Shown here one piece after another: positions 45,301-53,335 of a stretch of 64,000 bases of DNA. Source of the DNA: Ruficoccus sp. ZRK36 (GTDB lineage Bacteria > Verrucomicrobiota > Verrucomicrobiia > Opitutales > Cerasicoccaceae); assembly GCF_019603315.1 (NCBI RefSeq), contig NZ_CP080649.1, positions 759,501-823,500 of the forward strand, in the 5' to 3' direction. Each line of letters starts with the position of its first letter. The stretch's first letter is position 1. The notes under the pieces were generated by a model. It made no database searches. It was not told the DNA's origin and saw only the letters and a program-made list of their open reading frames with translations. A program made the position numbers and the translations under genes.

Positions 45301-45839
45301 TCGTCCATGGTATTGTGGCCTCCCACCAGGGAGACATCACGGTCCAAAGCGAGCTGGGCGAGGGTACGACCTTCCAGCTGTATTTCCCCTGCATCAAGGA
45401 AGGGCCTGCCGAGGATCAACTGCCCGAGGTCGAAGAAAAGCCGCAGGGCGGCTCCGAGCGCATCCTCCTCGTCGATGATGAGCGGGAAATCATCAACGTG
45501 ATGCAGCGCCACCTGACGTTCCTCGGCTACGATGTGACGATTTTCTCGGAAAGCCCGGAAGCGGAGAAGGCCTTCCTGAGCGCCCCCGATGATTTCGACA
45601 TCCTCGTGACGGACCAGGTGATGCCCAACCTGACCGGCCTGGAGCTGATTGAAAAGATCCGCACCGTGCGCCCGGACTTCCCGGCCGTCATCATGACCGG
45701 CTTTAGCCGCACGGTCTCCCCCGAGCGCATGGAAATGCTCAAACGCTCCAGTGTGATCATGAAGCCCTACTCGCTGACGGATCTAACCAAGACCATCCGC
45801 AGCCTGCTCGAAGACGAAACCGCCAAGCAGGACAAATAA
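42360..45839 (+). CDS. Multi-PAS hybrid sensor histidine kinase
   Basis: The 1159-residue cytoplasmic protein begins with a receiver (LHIEDSEDDSLLVK, Asp in LILCDHNLPS). About five PAS/PAC units follow, among them YMLTSKGVIVDCNQTLCDQW, ITWANAAFLRMSGYTMEEI and NVEYVNDTFCRITGYSREEA. HisKA comes next (GTLAGGIAHDFNNLLGAIRG), then HATPase (NLCTNASQAMGD, SDTGPGIP, GTGLGLSVVHG) and a C-terminal receiver (DILVTDQVMPNLTGLEL). No membrane helix is visible, so it reads internal signals. With the kinase and receiver upstream it forms a phosphorelay candidate. Which ligand the PAS units bind is unknown. Confidence 0.93.
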   Translation: MSKALDILHIEDSEDDSLLVKLALRELEFEVDLKRVETLSGLQQALSERDWDLILCDHNLPSLTMEDAFSLALENNPMRPFILVTGAIGDEATADIMRLGVNDIVLKENLKRLPSVILRNMREADIRQEIRVAQKSLRESQLRYQTLWENSTTGYMLTSKGVIVDCNQTLCDQWGYSKEEIVGKTPGEFSPPQQPDSRSSLELAQRLYDDAAAASQPTFRWVHQHRDGTPIHYSITLNRLRLGERWLVVGGLLDVSEQVANQETLALQDRALQCTNNGVVICRYDGQTNPITWANAAFLRMSGYTMEEIIGQDSLFLQVEDASAKDIKRIRDTMARGSSATTTLKSHRKSGRVFWNELRLDPVYSEKGVLTHYIVIQRDITETVEAEEKIKRSEALLHAAGEIARVGGWEIDVINDVISWTDITREIHGVPDDYVPEMDSALKFFPPPYDKIVRQSVEHSIETGEPFDFESPFINSSGRLIWVRSLGIAVMENGQCTYLRGAFQDITERKATEQAIEQSRQRLAMAIELGNLAVWDYNVLEKRLVLEDSWYKLFGYPQGEDFGQLESMHDLVAEDERSQIRFSFQRLLSGQEQKITEECFMRCGDGSMRRVLLRAQALHDNEGRLTQVLGNVWDIDERWRSEERLRLFQRLINQSPSSVVVTDPQGNVEYVNDTFCRITGYSREEALGENPRLLKSNRMDPKHYSQMWKAITNGREWQGEFLNKKKNGEYYWERAIIFPIKGRNGAITHFAGAKEDITELKENEIKREELNKQVLQLQRMETIGTLAGGIAHDFNNLLGAIRGWTELAQRHVEGNDNAREDLRHVLVATKRARALVEQILTFSRESIGNMIPIDPAMVANEAMNMLRSIIPTTIIINKDIPQGLGQIKADPSQFHQIIFNLCTNASQAMGDKGGELQVSLSHCEVPHSNPDSPSKFPGGSCLCLKVSDTGPGIPKEHLNRIFEPFFTTKPVGEGTGLGLSVVHGIVASHQGDITVQSELGEGTTFQLYFPCIKEGPAEDQLPEVEEKPQGGSERILLVDDEREIINVMQRHLTFLGYDVTIFSESPEAEKAFLSAPDDFDILVTDQVMPNLTGLELIEKIRTVRPDFPAVIMTGFSRTVSPERMEMLKRSSVIMKPYSLTDLTKTIRSLLEDETAKQDK

Positions 45840-45900
45840 GCAAAAGCACTCGGGTAGCTCCTCACAAGAAGAGCCCTAAAACACGATCGGCCCGGATGGG

Positions 45901-46167
45901 CTACTGGTAGCGCTGGGAAGGATTGTAGGCCGGGCTATCGAAATTCGTACCAGAGGAGTACCCCTCTTTGAGCATCGGATTTTCCGCAGCTTCGGACGTG
46001 CGCTTTTGATTGGCTGCCTTTACACGATCAGTGTAGGTCGAGGCCTCATCAGGGTTACCGGTGAGGGTCGAGCTGATGGGGTCGTTACCCACATCGTCAT
46101 GATAGGAACTGCAACCGGCCCCTAACAAACAGGCTGCACAAAGACTGAGGAGAATAACCGGTTTCAT
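45901..46167 (-). CDS. Small lipoprotein
   Basis: The 88-residue product starts MKPVILLSLCAACLLGAGC, with the lipobox L-G-A-G-C, so it should be lipid-anchored through Lgt. The rest is polar and Ser/Asn-rich (SYHDDVGNDPISSTLTGNP, ending NPSQRYQ), probably disordered. No family is recognised. ATG at 46167 is chosen; the open frame extends upstream to 46692 but has no signal peptide there. It converges with the hybrid kinase gene and is divergent from ppnP. Confidence 0.7.
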   Translation of the reverse strand: MKPVILLSLCAACLLGAGCSSYHDDVGNDPISSTLTGNPDEASTYTDRVKAANQKRTSEAAENPMLKEGYSSGTNFDSPAYNPSQRYQ

Positions 46168-46299
46168 GGCAGTCAGTAAGCAGTTCTCATACCCCAAAGT
46201 CAAGCAGACGAATGCTCTATGATCTTCGCATCGTGTATTTCGCTCGATGACACACAGGTACCTTGACTTTGGCTGGCAAGCAGACATACCGGCTAACTT

Positions 46300-46620
46300 A
46301 TGTCCGAATTCTCCAATGTCACCGTGGTCCGCGAGGCCAATGTCTACTTTGGCGGCAAGGTCGTCAGCCGCAACGTGCTCTTTGCCGATGGTACGCGTAA
46401 GACGCTCGGCTACATGATGCCCGGCGAATACACCTTTGACACCGGCGCGGCCGAGATCATGGAAGTGCTCGGCGGCGAAATGACCGTCCTCCTCCCCGGC
46501 CAGTCCGAATGGCAGACCTTCACCGTGGGCCAGTCCTACGACGTCCCCGCCAACTCCAGCTTTTCCCTGAAGATCAGCGGTGACGGCGCCGACTACTGCT
46601 GCTCCTACGCCAAGGCATAG
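46300..46620 (+). CDS. ppnP: Pyrimidine/purine nucleoside phosphorylase
   Basis: The 106-residue protein matches the PpnP (formerly DUF1255/YaiE) family: NVTVVREANVYFGGKVVSRN, LGYMMPGEYTFDTGAAEIME and SYDVPANSSFSLKI, a small cupin-type barrel. It cleaves nucleosides with phosphate to free base and ribose-1-phosphate. The length is typical. It is a single-gene unit; the stop codon is 14 bases before a 251-base hairpin block that also ends beside the convergent pgm gene. Confidence 0.92.
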   Translation: MSEFSNVTVVREANVYFGGKVVSRNVLFADGTRKTLGYMMPGEYTFDTGAAEIMEVLGGEMTVLLPGQSEWQTFTVGQSYDVPANSSFSLKISGDGADYCCSYAKA

Positions 46621-46634
46621 ACAGAGCAAATTTG

Positions 46635-46885
46635 TGGGCTTACGCAGCCCACACCTACGGCAGGCAAAGCCTGCACTTTCGATGCTGCGCATCGTATCAG
46701 TGATTACCCAAACCAGCGTCGCTGGTTTGGGTAATCACTGAGCAAAGCATCAAAATAGACTGCCCCATGTGGGGAAACATTCGTTGCCCAAAGGAGTCGG
46801 GGCAGCGAACGGAGTGAGCGATGGGGCGGAGCCCCATCAATGCCAGCGGAGGTACTCCGCCGCAGGTATGAGCTGCGTAAGCCCA
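46635..46885. repeat. 251-bp hairpin block between ppnP and pgm
   Basis: TGGGCTTACGCAGC (46635-46648) recurs exactly inverted as GCTGCGTAAGCCCA (46872-46885). Between them stand perfect hairpins: GCAGGC-AAA-GCCTGC (46660-46674), CGATGC-TGC-GCATCG (46680-46694), the 43-base palindrome (46698-46740), ATGGGGC-GGA-GCCCCAT (46821-46837) and GCGGAG-GTA-CTCCGC (46846-46860). The 46794-46860 part shares its scaffold with the aguA insert. No coding frame is plausible here. It fills the gap between two convergent genes and may end both transcripts. Confidence 0.85.
46698..46740. repeat. Perfect 43-base palindrome
   Basis: Arms of 21 bases, each the exact reverse complement of the other, flank a single T at 46719. 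The left arm starts CAGTGATTACCCAAACC. As DNA it can form a cruciform, and as RNA a very stable stem. It is the longest perfect palindrome I found in the window. Confidence 0.9.
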
Positions 46886-46902
46886 TAAACCCCCGCTGCT
46901 GT

Positions 46903-48867
46903 TTACGCTTCGGCGCGGGCGCGGGCGTCAGCTTCGAGAGCTTCCTTCATGGCAGCGACTTTCTCGCCGGTAGCGGCCTTCACACCGTTCAGTGCTTCAG
47001 CCGACTCAACGTCCTCGCGAGCGAAGCAGTAGAACTTGATCTTCGGCTCTGTGCCGGAACCGCGGACCGCGTAGCGGTAGCCGTTGTCCAGCTCGACGAA
47101 GTAGAAGTCTTCCTTCGGGATGGCCTTGGCGTCGGCGTCATCGATGTCATCGCGCCCGAAGTCGATCAGCTTCACTACCTTGGCCCCGGCGATTTCCTTG
47201 GGCGGATTCGTACGGTAGCTGTCGATGATATTACGGATCTTCTGGGAGCCTGCGGCGCCCTCGAAGTACAGGTTCAAGAGGCTCTCGGCGTAGTAGCCGT
47301 ACTTGAGGTAGAGGCCGTCCAGATACTCACCCAGCGTGAGGCCCTGCCCCTTGAGGTAGGCCATCAGCTCGCTGAACATCAGGATCGCGCCAGTGGCGTC
47401 CTTGTCGCGCACACGGTCGCTGGCCAGATAGCCGTAGCTCTCCTCGCCCCCGAAGACGTAGTAGGTGCTGTAATCGAGTAGCAGGCTGACACGGGTGGAC
47501 AGGTCGGTCTCATCGTAGTTGATGGCCAGCCCCTCCTCTTCGAACAGACGGTCCTCCAGGTCCTCCTCGTAGTGCTTGAGCTTCTCCCCGATCCACTTGA
47601 AGCCGGTCAGGGTATTAATGCACTTCAGGCCGTGGGCATCGGCGATAGCCTCTTGTAACGGAGTGGTGACAAAAGTCTTGATCAGGGCGGCGTTATCGCT
47701 GCCCTCCAGCGGCACGATGCCGATTTCCTTGAGCTTGGACACGCGGTATTCGGCCAGGCAGGAGCCGAGCTGGTTACCGGTGTAGAGAATCATCTCCCCG
47801 TTCTTGTCGCGTGCACCGACGCCGAGGCGGTCAGCGTCCGGGTCGGTAGCGATAACCGCATCCGCCTGCACCTCTTCGGCCAGCTTGAGAGCCTCGTCAA
47901 AGGCGCTCTTGACCTCGGGGTTGGGGGACTTGACGGTCGGGAAGCGCCCATCCTGCACCATCTGGGCCTCGACCGGGTGGACCTCCACGCCAAAGGTCTC
48001 CATCAGGGGCATGGCGCTGATCGCACCGGTGCCGTGGTTGGGCGTAAAGACGAACTTCGGGGTCGCTTTCTCGAAAACTTCCGGGTCGAGCACGTTGTCT
48101 TCCAGCGCTTCGTAGTAGGCCTCGTCGACTGACTCGGGCAGCGTGACGACACCGGAGAGGTCCTTCTCCAAAAAGGCGGGCAGCTCGGCGGCATCCACAG
48201 CCTTGAAGGCATCGATAATGGCCTCGGCGTGCGGGCTGACGACCTGGGCTCCGTCGCAGAAGTAGGCCTTGAAGCCGTTGTCGTGCGGCGGGTTATGGCT
48301 CGCGGTGATCACGACACCAGCGGTGGCCTTGAGGTAGCGCACCGAAAAGCTCAGATGCGGGGTGGCGCGGGGGCCGTCAAAGATCATGGCCAGGCCGCCA
48401 AGCTTCGTCCAGGTCGAGGCGGCCAGCTCGCAGAAGTGCCGCGAGTAGTGGCGCACATCGTGCCCAATGACGAGCTTGGGCGTCTCGAACTGCTCGATCT
48501 CCGCCAGGTAGCTCTCGCAGTGGCGGAAGAGGCCGATGGTGGCGCGGATGAGGTTAAAATCATTGAGCATGTTCGAGCCCACCGCCGGGTGCTCGGGAGC
48601 GCCCTGCTCAGTCGGCGTGCCCTGCTCGGCCTTGGGGGTGATCTCGCCGATGGTGCGCGTGCGCATGCCACCGGTCCCGAACTTGATCATCTGGTAGAAG
48701 CGGTTGTTCAGCTCGTCCCAGGCCTCTTGGGCGACCAGCTCATCGATGGCCGAGACGGCCCACTCCGGCAAGAAGCCGCCTTCCAGCCAGGCGGTAATGT
48801 TTTCAACGCTTGAGGGCAGCAGTTTACCGGCTTCGCCAGCCTGCTTGACAGTTTCCAGTGTGCTCAT
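46903..48867 (-). CDS. Phosphoglucomutase/phosphomannomutase family protein
   Basis: The 654-residue enzyme has the phospho-Ser loop TASHNPPHDNG, the Mg2+ loop DPDADRLGVG, the sugar loop GGEESYGY and the phosphate-binding RGSGTEPKIKFY. Such enzymes swap the phosphate between C1 and C6 of glucose or mannose through a bisphosphate. It is longer than typical PGM (about 550) and resembles PgcA-type alpha-phosphoglucomutases, with an N-terminal segment FGTGGMRTRTIGEI. The UDP-sugar pyrophosphorylase gene lies 77 bases upstream on the same strand, so glucose-1-phosphate made here could be used there and by glgC. Confidence 0.9.
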   Translation of the reverse strand: MSTLETVKQAGEAGKLLPSSVENITAWLEGGFLPEWAVSAIDELVAQEAWDELNNRFYQMIKFGTGGMRTRTIGEITPKAEQGTPTEQGAPEHPAVGSNMLNDFNLIRATIGLFRHCESYLAEIEQFETPKLVIGHDVRHYSRHFCELAASTWTKLGGLAMIFDGPRATPHLSFSVRYLKATAGVVITASHNPPHDNGFKAYFCDGAQVVSPHAEAIIDAFKAVDAAELPAFLEKDLSGVVTLPESVDEAYYEALEDNVLDPEVFEKATPKFVFTPNHGTGAISAMPLMETFGVEVHPVEAQMVQDGRFPTVKSPNPEVKSAFDEALKLAEEVQADAVIATDPDADRLGVGARDKNGEMILYTGNQLGSCLAEYRVSKLKEIGIVPLEGSDNAALIKTFVTTPLQEAIADAHGLKCINTLTGFKWIGEKLKHYEEDLEDRLFEEEGLAINYDETDLSTRVSLLLDYSTYYVFGGEESYGYLASDRVRDKDATGAILMFSELMAYLKGQGLTLGEYLDGLYLKYGYYAESLLNLYFEGAAGSQKIRNIIDSYRTNPPKEIAGAKVVKLIDFGRDDIDDADAKAIPKEDFYFVELDNGYRYAVRGSGTEPKIKFYCFAREDVESAEALNGVKAATGEKVAAMKEALEADARARAEA

Positions 48868-48944
48868 GTTCGGTTAAATCAGGGATTATAAAGTATTGGG
48901 CGTCCGTCCACTGCGGGCGGGCGCGAGAAAAAGACAGTCCGGCC

Positions 48945-50372
48945 TTACTCGATGACAAGCCCCTCGACGATGGCGGGCGGGTTCTCGAGCTTGCTCCAGG
49001 CCTCGACGAAGGTGGCTTCGCTGTCGGCAAAAAGCGGGCTGACCTCGAAGCAAACCGTAGGCAGGCCCGTGTCATCGTGCTCCACGGGTGTCCCGGCCGC
49101 TGTCAGCCAGCGTGCGTACTCGCGCAGCTGGTCGTCACGGCAGGTCTTGGGGGAGTCGTCGCCTTCGGCATTCTTGACCGGGCTGAAGTCATCCGCACGG
49201 GCCGTCTCGATGATGACCGGATTCTGCGCAAAGGGCAGCGCGTCAAAGACGAACATCTCGAACTTCACGCCATTGGGAGCGTCGGGCTTCGCCACGTGTC
49301 CCTCAGAGGTGACAACGGGAATCTTCTTATCAGCGCGGTGAAACGGCAGGCTGGCGTCGGGGTTATTCCCACCCATGCGGGCGATAAATTCGCGGCTGAG
49401 GATGTGGATGGCGATGCTGCCACCAAGGAACTGCAACTGCCCCTTGTCGTCGCGGGCTTCGGCCAGCTCATCCGGCATATCACTGTACTCGATAACAACG
49501 GTGCTGCCGCGCTGCACGCAGAAGTGGCCGACCTTTTCCTTGGCGTGGGCCTTGGGGAGCATCTTGGAGGACATCTCGGACTGCCCCTTGAGGTGGAAGC
49601 CGATGAAGGCCGGGTCCACACACTTGACCAGCGGATTGTCCACCTGGAAATAGCTGAGGGTGTCGATGCCCATCTTTTCCATGGTGGCGAGTGCACCACT
49701 GCGGACCAGCGCACGCAGCGAGCCGCCGTGCCCGTCCGGGCTCATGGCGATCTTACCGGGGCCTTCCAGGAGGATCTTGCCATCATAGCCGACGGCGGGC
49801 ATCAGCCCCTGCTGGAAGAAGTGCACGTGCTCCTCCTCCAGACCAAAAAAGGCGTGCTGCTCGAAAAACTTCACCGTGGCAGCGTGGTTGATGTGGCTCG
49901 TCATGATGAACCACGGCACCGGCTTACCGTAGCGGCGGCCTGCGGCGAGGATCTTTTCAGCAAAGACCTGGAAAAGCGCATGCTTGCGAACGGGAGTCAC
50001 CGGGTAGGTGCCCTTCGGGCCATCGTAGCCCAGGCGTGTGCCCTGGCCACCGGCCACCACAAAAGCGGCCACTCGACCGTCCTTGAGGGCCTTTTCACCC
50101 AATGCCCTGGCCTCGGCCCACTCGGCGGCATCGCCACCATTGGTCGGCAGCGGCGTGTACGGAGCCGGTTCGAGGTCGCTCAGGTCAATGCCTTGTGCGC
50201 CCTTACCAAAGACCAGATCGGCCACCAGCCGGTCAATTTCCTTCAGGTCGATTTGCTCGGCCTGCGCGCAGAGCGCATCTTGCTCCTCAGCGGAGAGCTT
50301 ATCCCAGAAGCGGAACACTTGTTCCTGCCCGGCAGCTTTAAAGGATTCCCGTAACGCAGCATGATCAGACAT
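48945..50372 (-). CDS. UDP-sugar pyrophosphorylase (UDPGP family)
   Basis: The 475-residue protein has the UDPGP nucleotidyltransferase motif VVAGGQGTRLGYDGPKGTYPV, split here for clarity as GGQGTRLGYDGPKG, then MTSHINHAATVKFF and the substrate region SPDGHGGSLRALVRSG. This is the UDP-N-acetylglucosamine/UDP-sugar pyrophosphorylase type rather than GalU. The sugar could be GlcNAc-1-P, glucose-1-P or galactose-1-P; the sequence does not decide. ATG at 50372 is chosen over 50390, which adds six residues. It heads a two-gene unit with the phosphohexomutase downstream. Confidence 0.88.
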   Translation of the reverse strand: MSDHAALRESFKAAGQEQVFRFWDKLSAEEQDALCAQAEQIDLKEIDRLVADLVFGKGAQGIDLSDLEPAPYTPLPTNGGDAAEWAEARALGEKALKDGRVAAFVVAGGQGTRLGYDGPKGTYPVTPVRKHALFQVFAEKILAAGRRYGKPVPWFIMTSHINHAATVKFFEQHAFFGLEEEHVHFFQQGLMPAVGYDGKILLEGPGKIAMSPDGHGGSLRALVRSGALATMEKMGIDTLSYFQVDNPLVKCVDPAFIGFHLKGQSEMSSKMLPKAHAKEKVGHFCVQRGSTVVIEYSDMPDELAEARDDKGQLQFLGGSIAIHILSREFIARMGGNNPDASLPFHRADKKIPVVTSEGHVAKPDAPNGVKFEMFVFDALPFAQNPVIIETARADDFSPVKNAEGDDSPKTCRDDQLREYARWLTAAGTPVEHDDTGLPTVCFEVSPLFADSEATFVEAWSKLENPPAIVEGLVIE

Positions 50373-50512
50373 GCCGCCGTGTGTAAGCACAGCCCGCCCT
50401 CAGGGCAACGAAAAAGGTCGGGCTGGACCAGCAATCTAAGGGCCTAAGCCCCATTAATAGCGTTTATGAGCGCCGGGATTTGCGTGTTGGAAAGTTAAAC
50501 CGCAAGCAACCG

Positions 50513-50914
50513 CTACTGTCGCTGGGTGCGAGACTGGGGCGGGCTGGGCTGCTTATCGAGGGCGGTCTCCACCCAGCTCAAGGCCGCAGTCAGATCAAAG
50601 AAGACCCCGACGGGCATCTTGGGCATAAAGCCACGCTCGACCTGCAGCGCCTGCCAGGTGGCCGTGCGATAGGTGACGATGGCCATCGCTTGCATCAGCG
50701 GCACCCGATCGAGCTCCCGGTAGAGTTTGGGGTCGATGGAGTAGCTGTGGATGCGGTTGGCGACGTAGCCGAAAGGTCGGGTAAAGTGCTCCTGCGCGAT
50801 AGATGTAAGGGTGTCCAGCATCGGCAGGTCAAAATTCACGCCTTCCATGAACTCGCCGATCATATAGCGGTCATGGATCGTGAAGTTACCAAAAGGAAGC
50901 TTATGTGTAATCAT
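50513..50914 (-). CDS. STAS/SpoIIAA-like hypothetical protein
   Basis: The 133-residue protein has FGNFTIHDRYMIGEFMEGVNF, then FGYVANRIHSYSIDPKLYREL and AIVTYRTATWQAL. The last two segments resemble a SpoIIAA/STAS-like group common in Bacteroidota, where NRI-N/H-SYSIDP is conserved. The C-terminus is a Gln/Pro-rich tail ([13 protein letters not shown]). The function in that group is unknown; STAS folds usually bind small molecules or partner proteins. It sits alone between the UDP-sugar pyrophosphorylase and the FtsB-like gene. Confidence 0.6.
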   Translation of the reverse strand: MITHKLPFGNFTIHDRYMIGEFMEGVNFDLPMLDTLTSIAQEHFTRPFGYVANRIHSYSIDPKLYRELDRVPLMQAMAIVTYRTATWQALQVERGFMPKMPVGVFFDLTAALSWVETALDKQPSPPQSRTQRQ

Positions 50915-51076
50915 GGCAACGACCGTGTTGGGTATCAGTCATACCGGTGAATGGGGGTAAAACGCCCCAGAATACACGCGAAAGCAGGTTTTTTCAACGG
51001 ATTGCCCTATGCTTTTGCTAATATATCGGTATGTCTGCGATACGCTCCAGGGGTAAAATCGCGCGCCTGCTAAAAG

Positions 51077-51376
51077 TCAGTCCTCCTCGAATCGAATGAT
51101 CATCTCGTCCTCACGCGAGTAGCCGAGGCGCTCGCGGGCGACACGCTCGAAAAAGGCGGGATCCGTTAACAACTTGTTGAGATAAGCCTGCTTATAGCCG
51201 CGGTCAGCCTGCGCACGCACCATGCTCTGCTCGAGCGCAGCCTCACGCGTCTGGTAGACCGAGTACTCCCGCCAGGTCCGCAGCAGCAGCAAGGAAAAGA
51301 CTGCTACGACCACAACCAGCCCGGTAGCCAGTGCTCCGGCCACGAACTTGTGCATGAATTGGGGAGAAAGTCGCAT
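51077..51376 (-). CDS. FtsB/DivIC-like septum formation initiator
   Basis: The 99-residue bitopic protein has a short cytoplasmic N-terminus, one membrane helix (FVAGALATGLVVVVAVFSLLL), a coiled coil (YQTREAALEQSMVRAQADRG) and a C-terminal segment DPAFFERVARERLGYSREDE. The last, with its 'ARE-x-L-G-Y/M' pattern, is the DivIC/FtsB signature. FtsB bridges FtsL and FtsQ in the divisome. No FtsL is near, but such genes often stand alone. The upstream region 51377-51560 also holds the promoter of the divergent ATPase gene. Confidence 0.83.
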   Translation of the reverse strand: MRLSPQFMHKFVAGALATGLVVVVAVFSLLLLRTWREYSVYQTREAALEQSMVRAQADRGYKQAYLNKLLTDPAFFERVARERLGYSREDEMIIRFEED

Positions 51377-51560
51377 TGCTTATTCGCGTAAGAAGTAACA
51401 CAGATGAGCGCTTCGGTAAAGACCAAAGCTTTACGGGTCAGCTTTTACATATCCCTTACCGGATCTAAAGCCGAAAATACTGGCCAAACTTGGGCCCTTT
51501 CCCTAACGTCTTCAATTCAAATCGCTTAAACGGCGCGCATATCTGCAACCAGCCCCAACC

Positions 51561-52379
51561 ATGTACCAGCAATTTTATGGTTTTGAGGCGATGCCCTTCA
51601 ACGTGACGCCGGACCCGAAGTTTCTCTTTCTGAGTCCGACCCACCAGGAGGCCCTCTCCCACCTGCGCTACGGGATCACCGAGCGCAAGGGGTTTATCGT
51701 GCTCACCGGGGAGGTCGGCTGCGGGAAATCCACACTCTGCCGCGCCCTGCTCAACGAGCTGGATGACGAGCGCTACGAGTCCGTGCTCATCCTCAACCCC
51801 CGCGTGGACGAGGAGCAGCTCGTCCTGGCCATCCTCCGCGAGCTGGGCGAGCCCGTCGACGAGCACACCCATGCCGACCGCACCGGCCGCCTCAACGAGG
51901 CCCTGCTCAAGCGCATTCACGCCGGTAAGGAGATCGTCATGATCATCGACGAGGCGCAGAATCTTTCCTTCGAGGTCATGGAGCAGGTCCGCCTGCTCTC
52001 CAATCTCGAAACCGACGAGCAGAAGCTGCTCCAGATCATCCTTATGGGCCAGCCTGAGCTGAAGGTGAAGCTGCGCGAGAAGCGCCTGCGGCAGCTGCGG
52101 CAGCGCGTCCTGGTCTACTACGATCTGCACCCGCTGGACCGGCAGCAGACCGAGGCCTACGTCCAGCACCGCCTCTCCCTGGCCGGTGCCAACGGACGCC
52201 CCCGCTTCACCCCGCGTGCCCTGCGCAAGGTCTACCGCGCCAGCCGCGGCACCCCACGGATGATTAACAACCTTTGCGACAAGGCCCTCCTCTCCGCCTA
52301 CATCCGCAATGCCGACGACGTCAACTGGTGGGACGTCCGGCGCGCCGTCAAAGAACTTAAACGCCTCGAACACGCATGA
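51561..52379 (+). CDS. ExeA/GspA-like AAA ATPase
   Basis: The 272-residue protein begins MYQQFYGFEAMPFNVTPDP, the hallmark start of ExeA-type proteins. Walker A GEVGCGKST (about 50-58) and Walker B VMIIDEAQNLS follow. The C-terminal lid (TPRALRKVYRASRGTPRMINN) is the AAA_22 sensor 2 region. In Aeromonas, ExeA with ExeB helps the secretin insert and assemble through peptidoglycan. It lacks the membrane and peptidoglycan-binding C-terminus of full-length ExeA (about 550 residues). The gene overlaps the next by four bases (ATGA). Confidence 0.9.
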   Translation: MYQQFYGFEAMPFNVTPDPKFLFLSPTHQEALSHLRYGITERKGFIVLTGEVGCGKSTLCRALLNELDDERYESVLILNPRVDEEQLVLAILRELGEPVDEHTHADRTGRLNEALLKRIHAGKEIVMIIDEAQNLSFEVMEQVRLLSNLETDEQKLLQIILMGQPELKVKLREKRLRQLRQRVLVYYDLHPLDRQQTEAYVQHRLSLAGANGRPRFTPRALRKVYRASRGTPRMINNLCDKALLSAYIRNADDVNWWDVRRAVKELKRLEHA

Positions 52380-53335
52380 GCCTGATCAATGACGCCCTCA
52401 AAAAGGCCCAGCGCGATCGTGAATCCGCCGGGCAAGGTGAAAAGCGGCCCGCTCCCGTCGGCATCGGGCCGCGCCCCGGGAACCCGGCCGCCACCCGCTC
52501 GTTCCGGTGGACACGCCGGATCGTCGCGCTGACGCTCGTCATCGCCGGTACCACCTCCACCGTTATTTTCCTGCTCACGCTCATCGACCCCGAGCCCGTA
52601 CCGGAAGCTCCCCTGCCCTCCGAGGTCGCCGTCCACATCAAGCTGGCCGATCCAAGAACCGAGCAAGCCGCTGACAAAGGAAGCGTACCCACCCAAGCCG
52701 AGAGACCATCCGTGGCGGCGACCGAAACGACTCCAGATGCGGCAGCGGCCGAGGGCACCGAGACCGCCATCGCTTTTAAGATTCCGGAGGACGCCCCCAC
52801 CGAGGCTCCGGCACCCCCGGCCGCTGAGCAGGCCCCAGCCCCCACCCCGCCAGCGGAAACATCCGCTCCAGACACTGCCGTAGCCGTCAACGAAGCAGCA
52901 GACAGCGTGTCTCCTAGTAGTGACAAAACTCCGCCAGCAAGCCCTGCACCGGCAGCCCAGCCTCAGCCTACGGCTACCACGCCCGTTACCGCAGCTCCGC
53001 AACCCGTCTCCGAGGAGCCCGCACCGATCGCCTTTGCCATGCCGGATCAGCCGGTCTCAGTCGCAGGCACGGCTGACGTCGAGGAGGAGGCCGCCCAGAC
53101 TGAGGCGGACGAGCAGACAGGGGATCCCGCCATTGTCGCCTTTTTAAACGCATCCCGCATCACCGGGGTCAAAGTCGCCGGCAAGCAAAGCCGCGTGCTG
53201 ATGAATAATCAGGTCTTCTTTATCGGCTCTGTCGTGGACCCTCAATCCCGCTTGCGGATCAAAGCAATCAAGAACAACGAAATCGAATTTGTTGATGAGT
53301 CAGGACTCGAATACCGAAAACGGTTCCAGCGCTAA
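52376..53335 (+). CDS. GspB/ExeB-like protein
   Basis: The 319-residue product starts MSLINDALKKAQRDRE, the characteristic N-terminus of GspB/ExeB proteins. A membrane helix follows (RIVALTLVIAGTTSTVIFLL), then a Pro/Ala-rich linker of about 180 residues and a C-terminal SH3-like domain (LNASRITGVKVAGKQSRVLM ... SGLEYRKRF). It should span the periplasm and pair with the ATPase encoded just upstream. It overlaps that gene by four bases and the next by 41, so the three are co-translated. Confidence 0.85.
   Translation: MSLINDALKKAQRDRESAGQGEKRPAPVGIGPRPGNPAATRSFRWTRRIVALTLVIAGTTSTVIFLLTLIDPEPVPEAPLPSEVAVHIKLADPRTEQAADKGSVPTQAERPSVAATETTPDAAAAEGTETAIAFKIPEDAPTEAPAPPAAEQAPAPTPPAETSAPDTAVAVNEAADSVSPSSDKTPPASPAPAAQPQPTATTPVTAAPQPVSEEPAPIAFAMPDQPVSVAGTADVEEEAAQTEADEQTGDPAIVAFLNASRITGVKVAGKQSRVLMNNQVFFIGSVVDPQSRLRIKAIKNNEIEFVDESGLEYRKRFQR

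Noticed and set aside
46635-46885. The hairpin block as a CRISPR array
   Set aside because: There are no equal-length repeats with unique spacers and no cas genes; each hairpin has a different stem.
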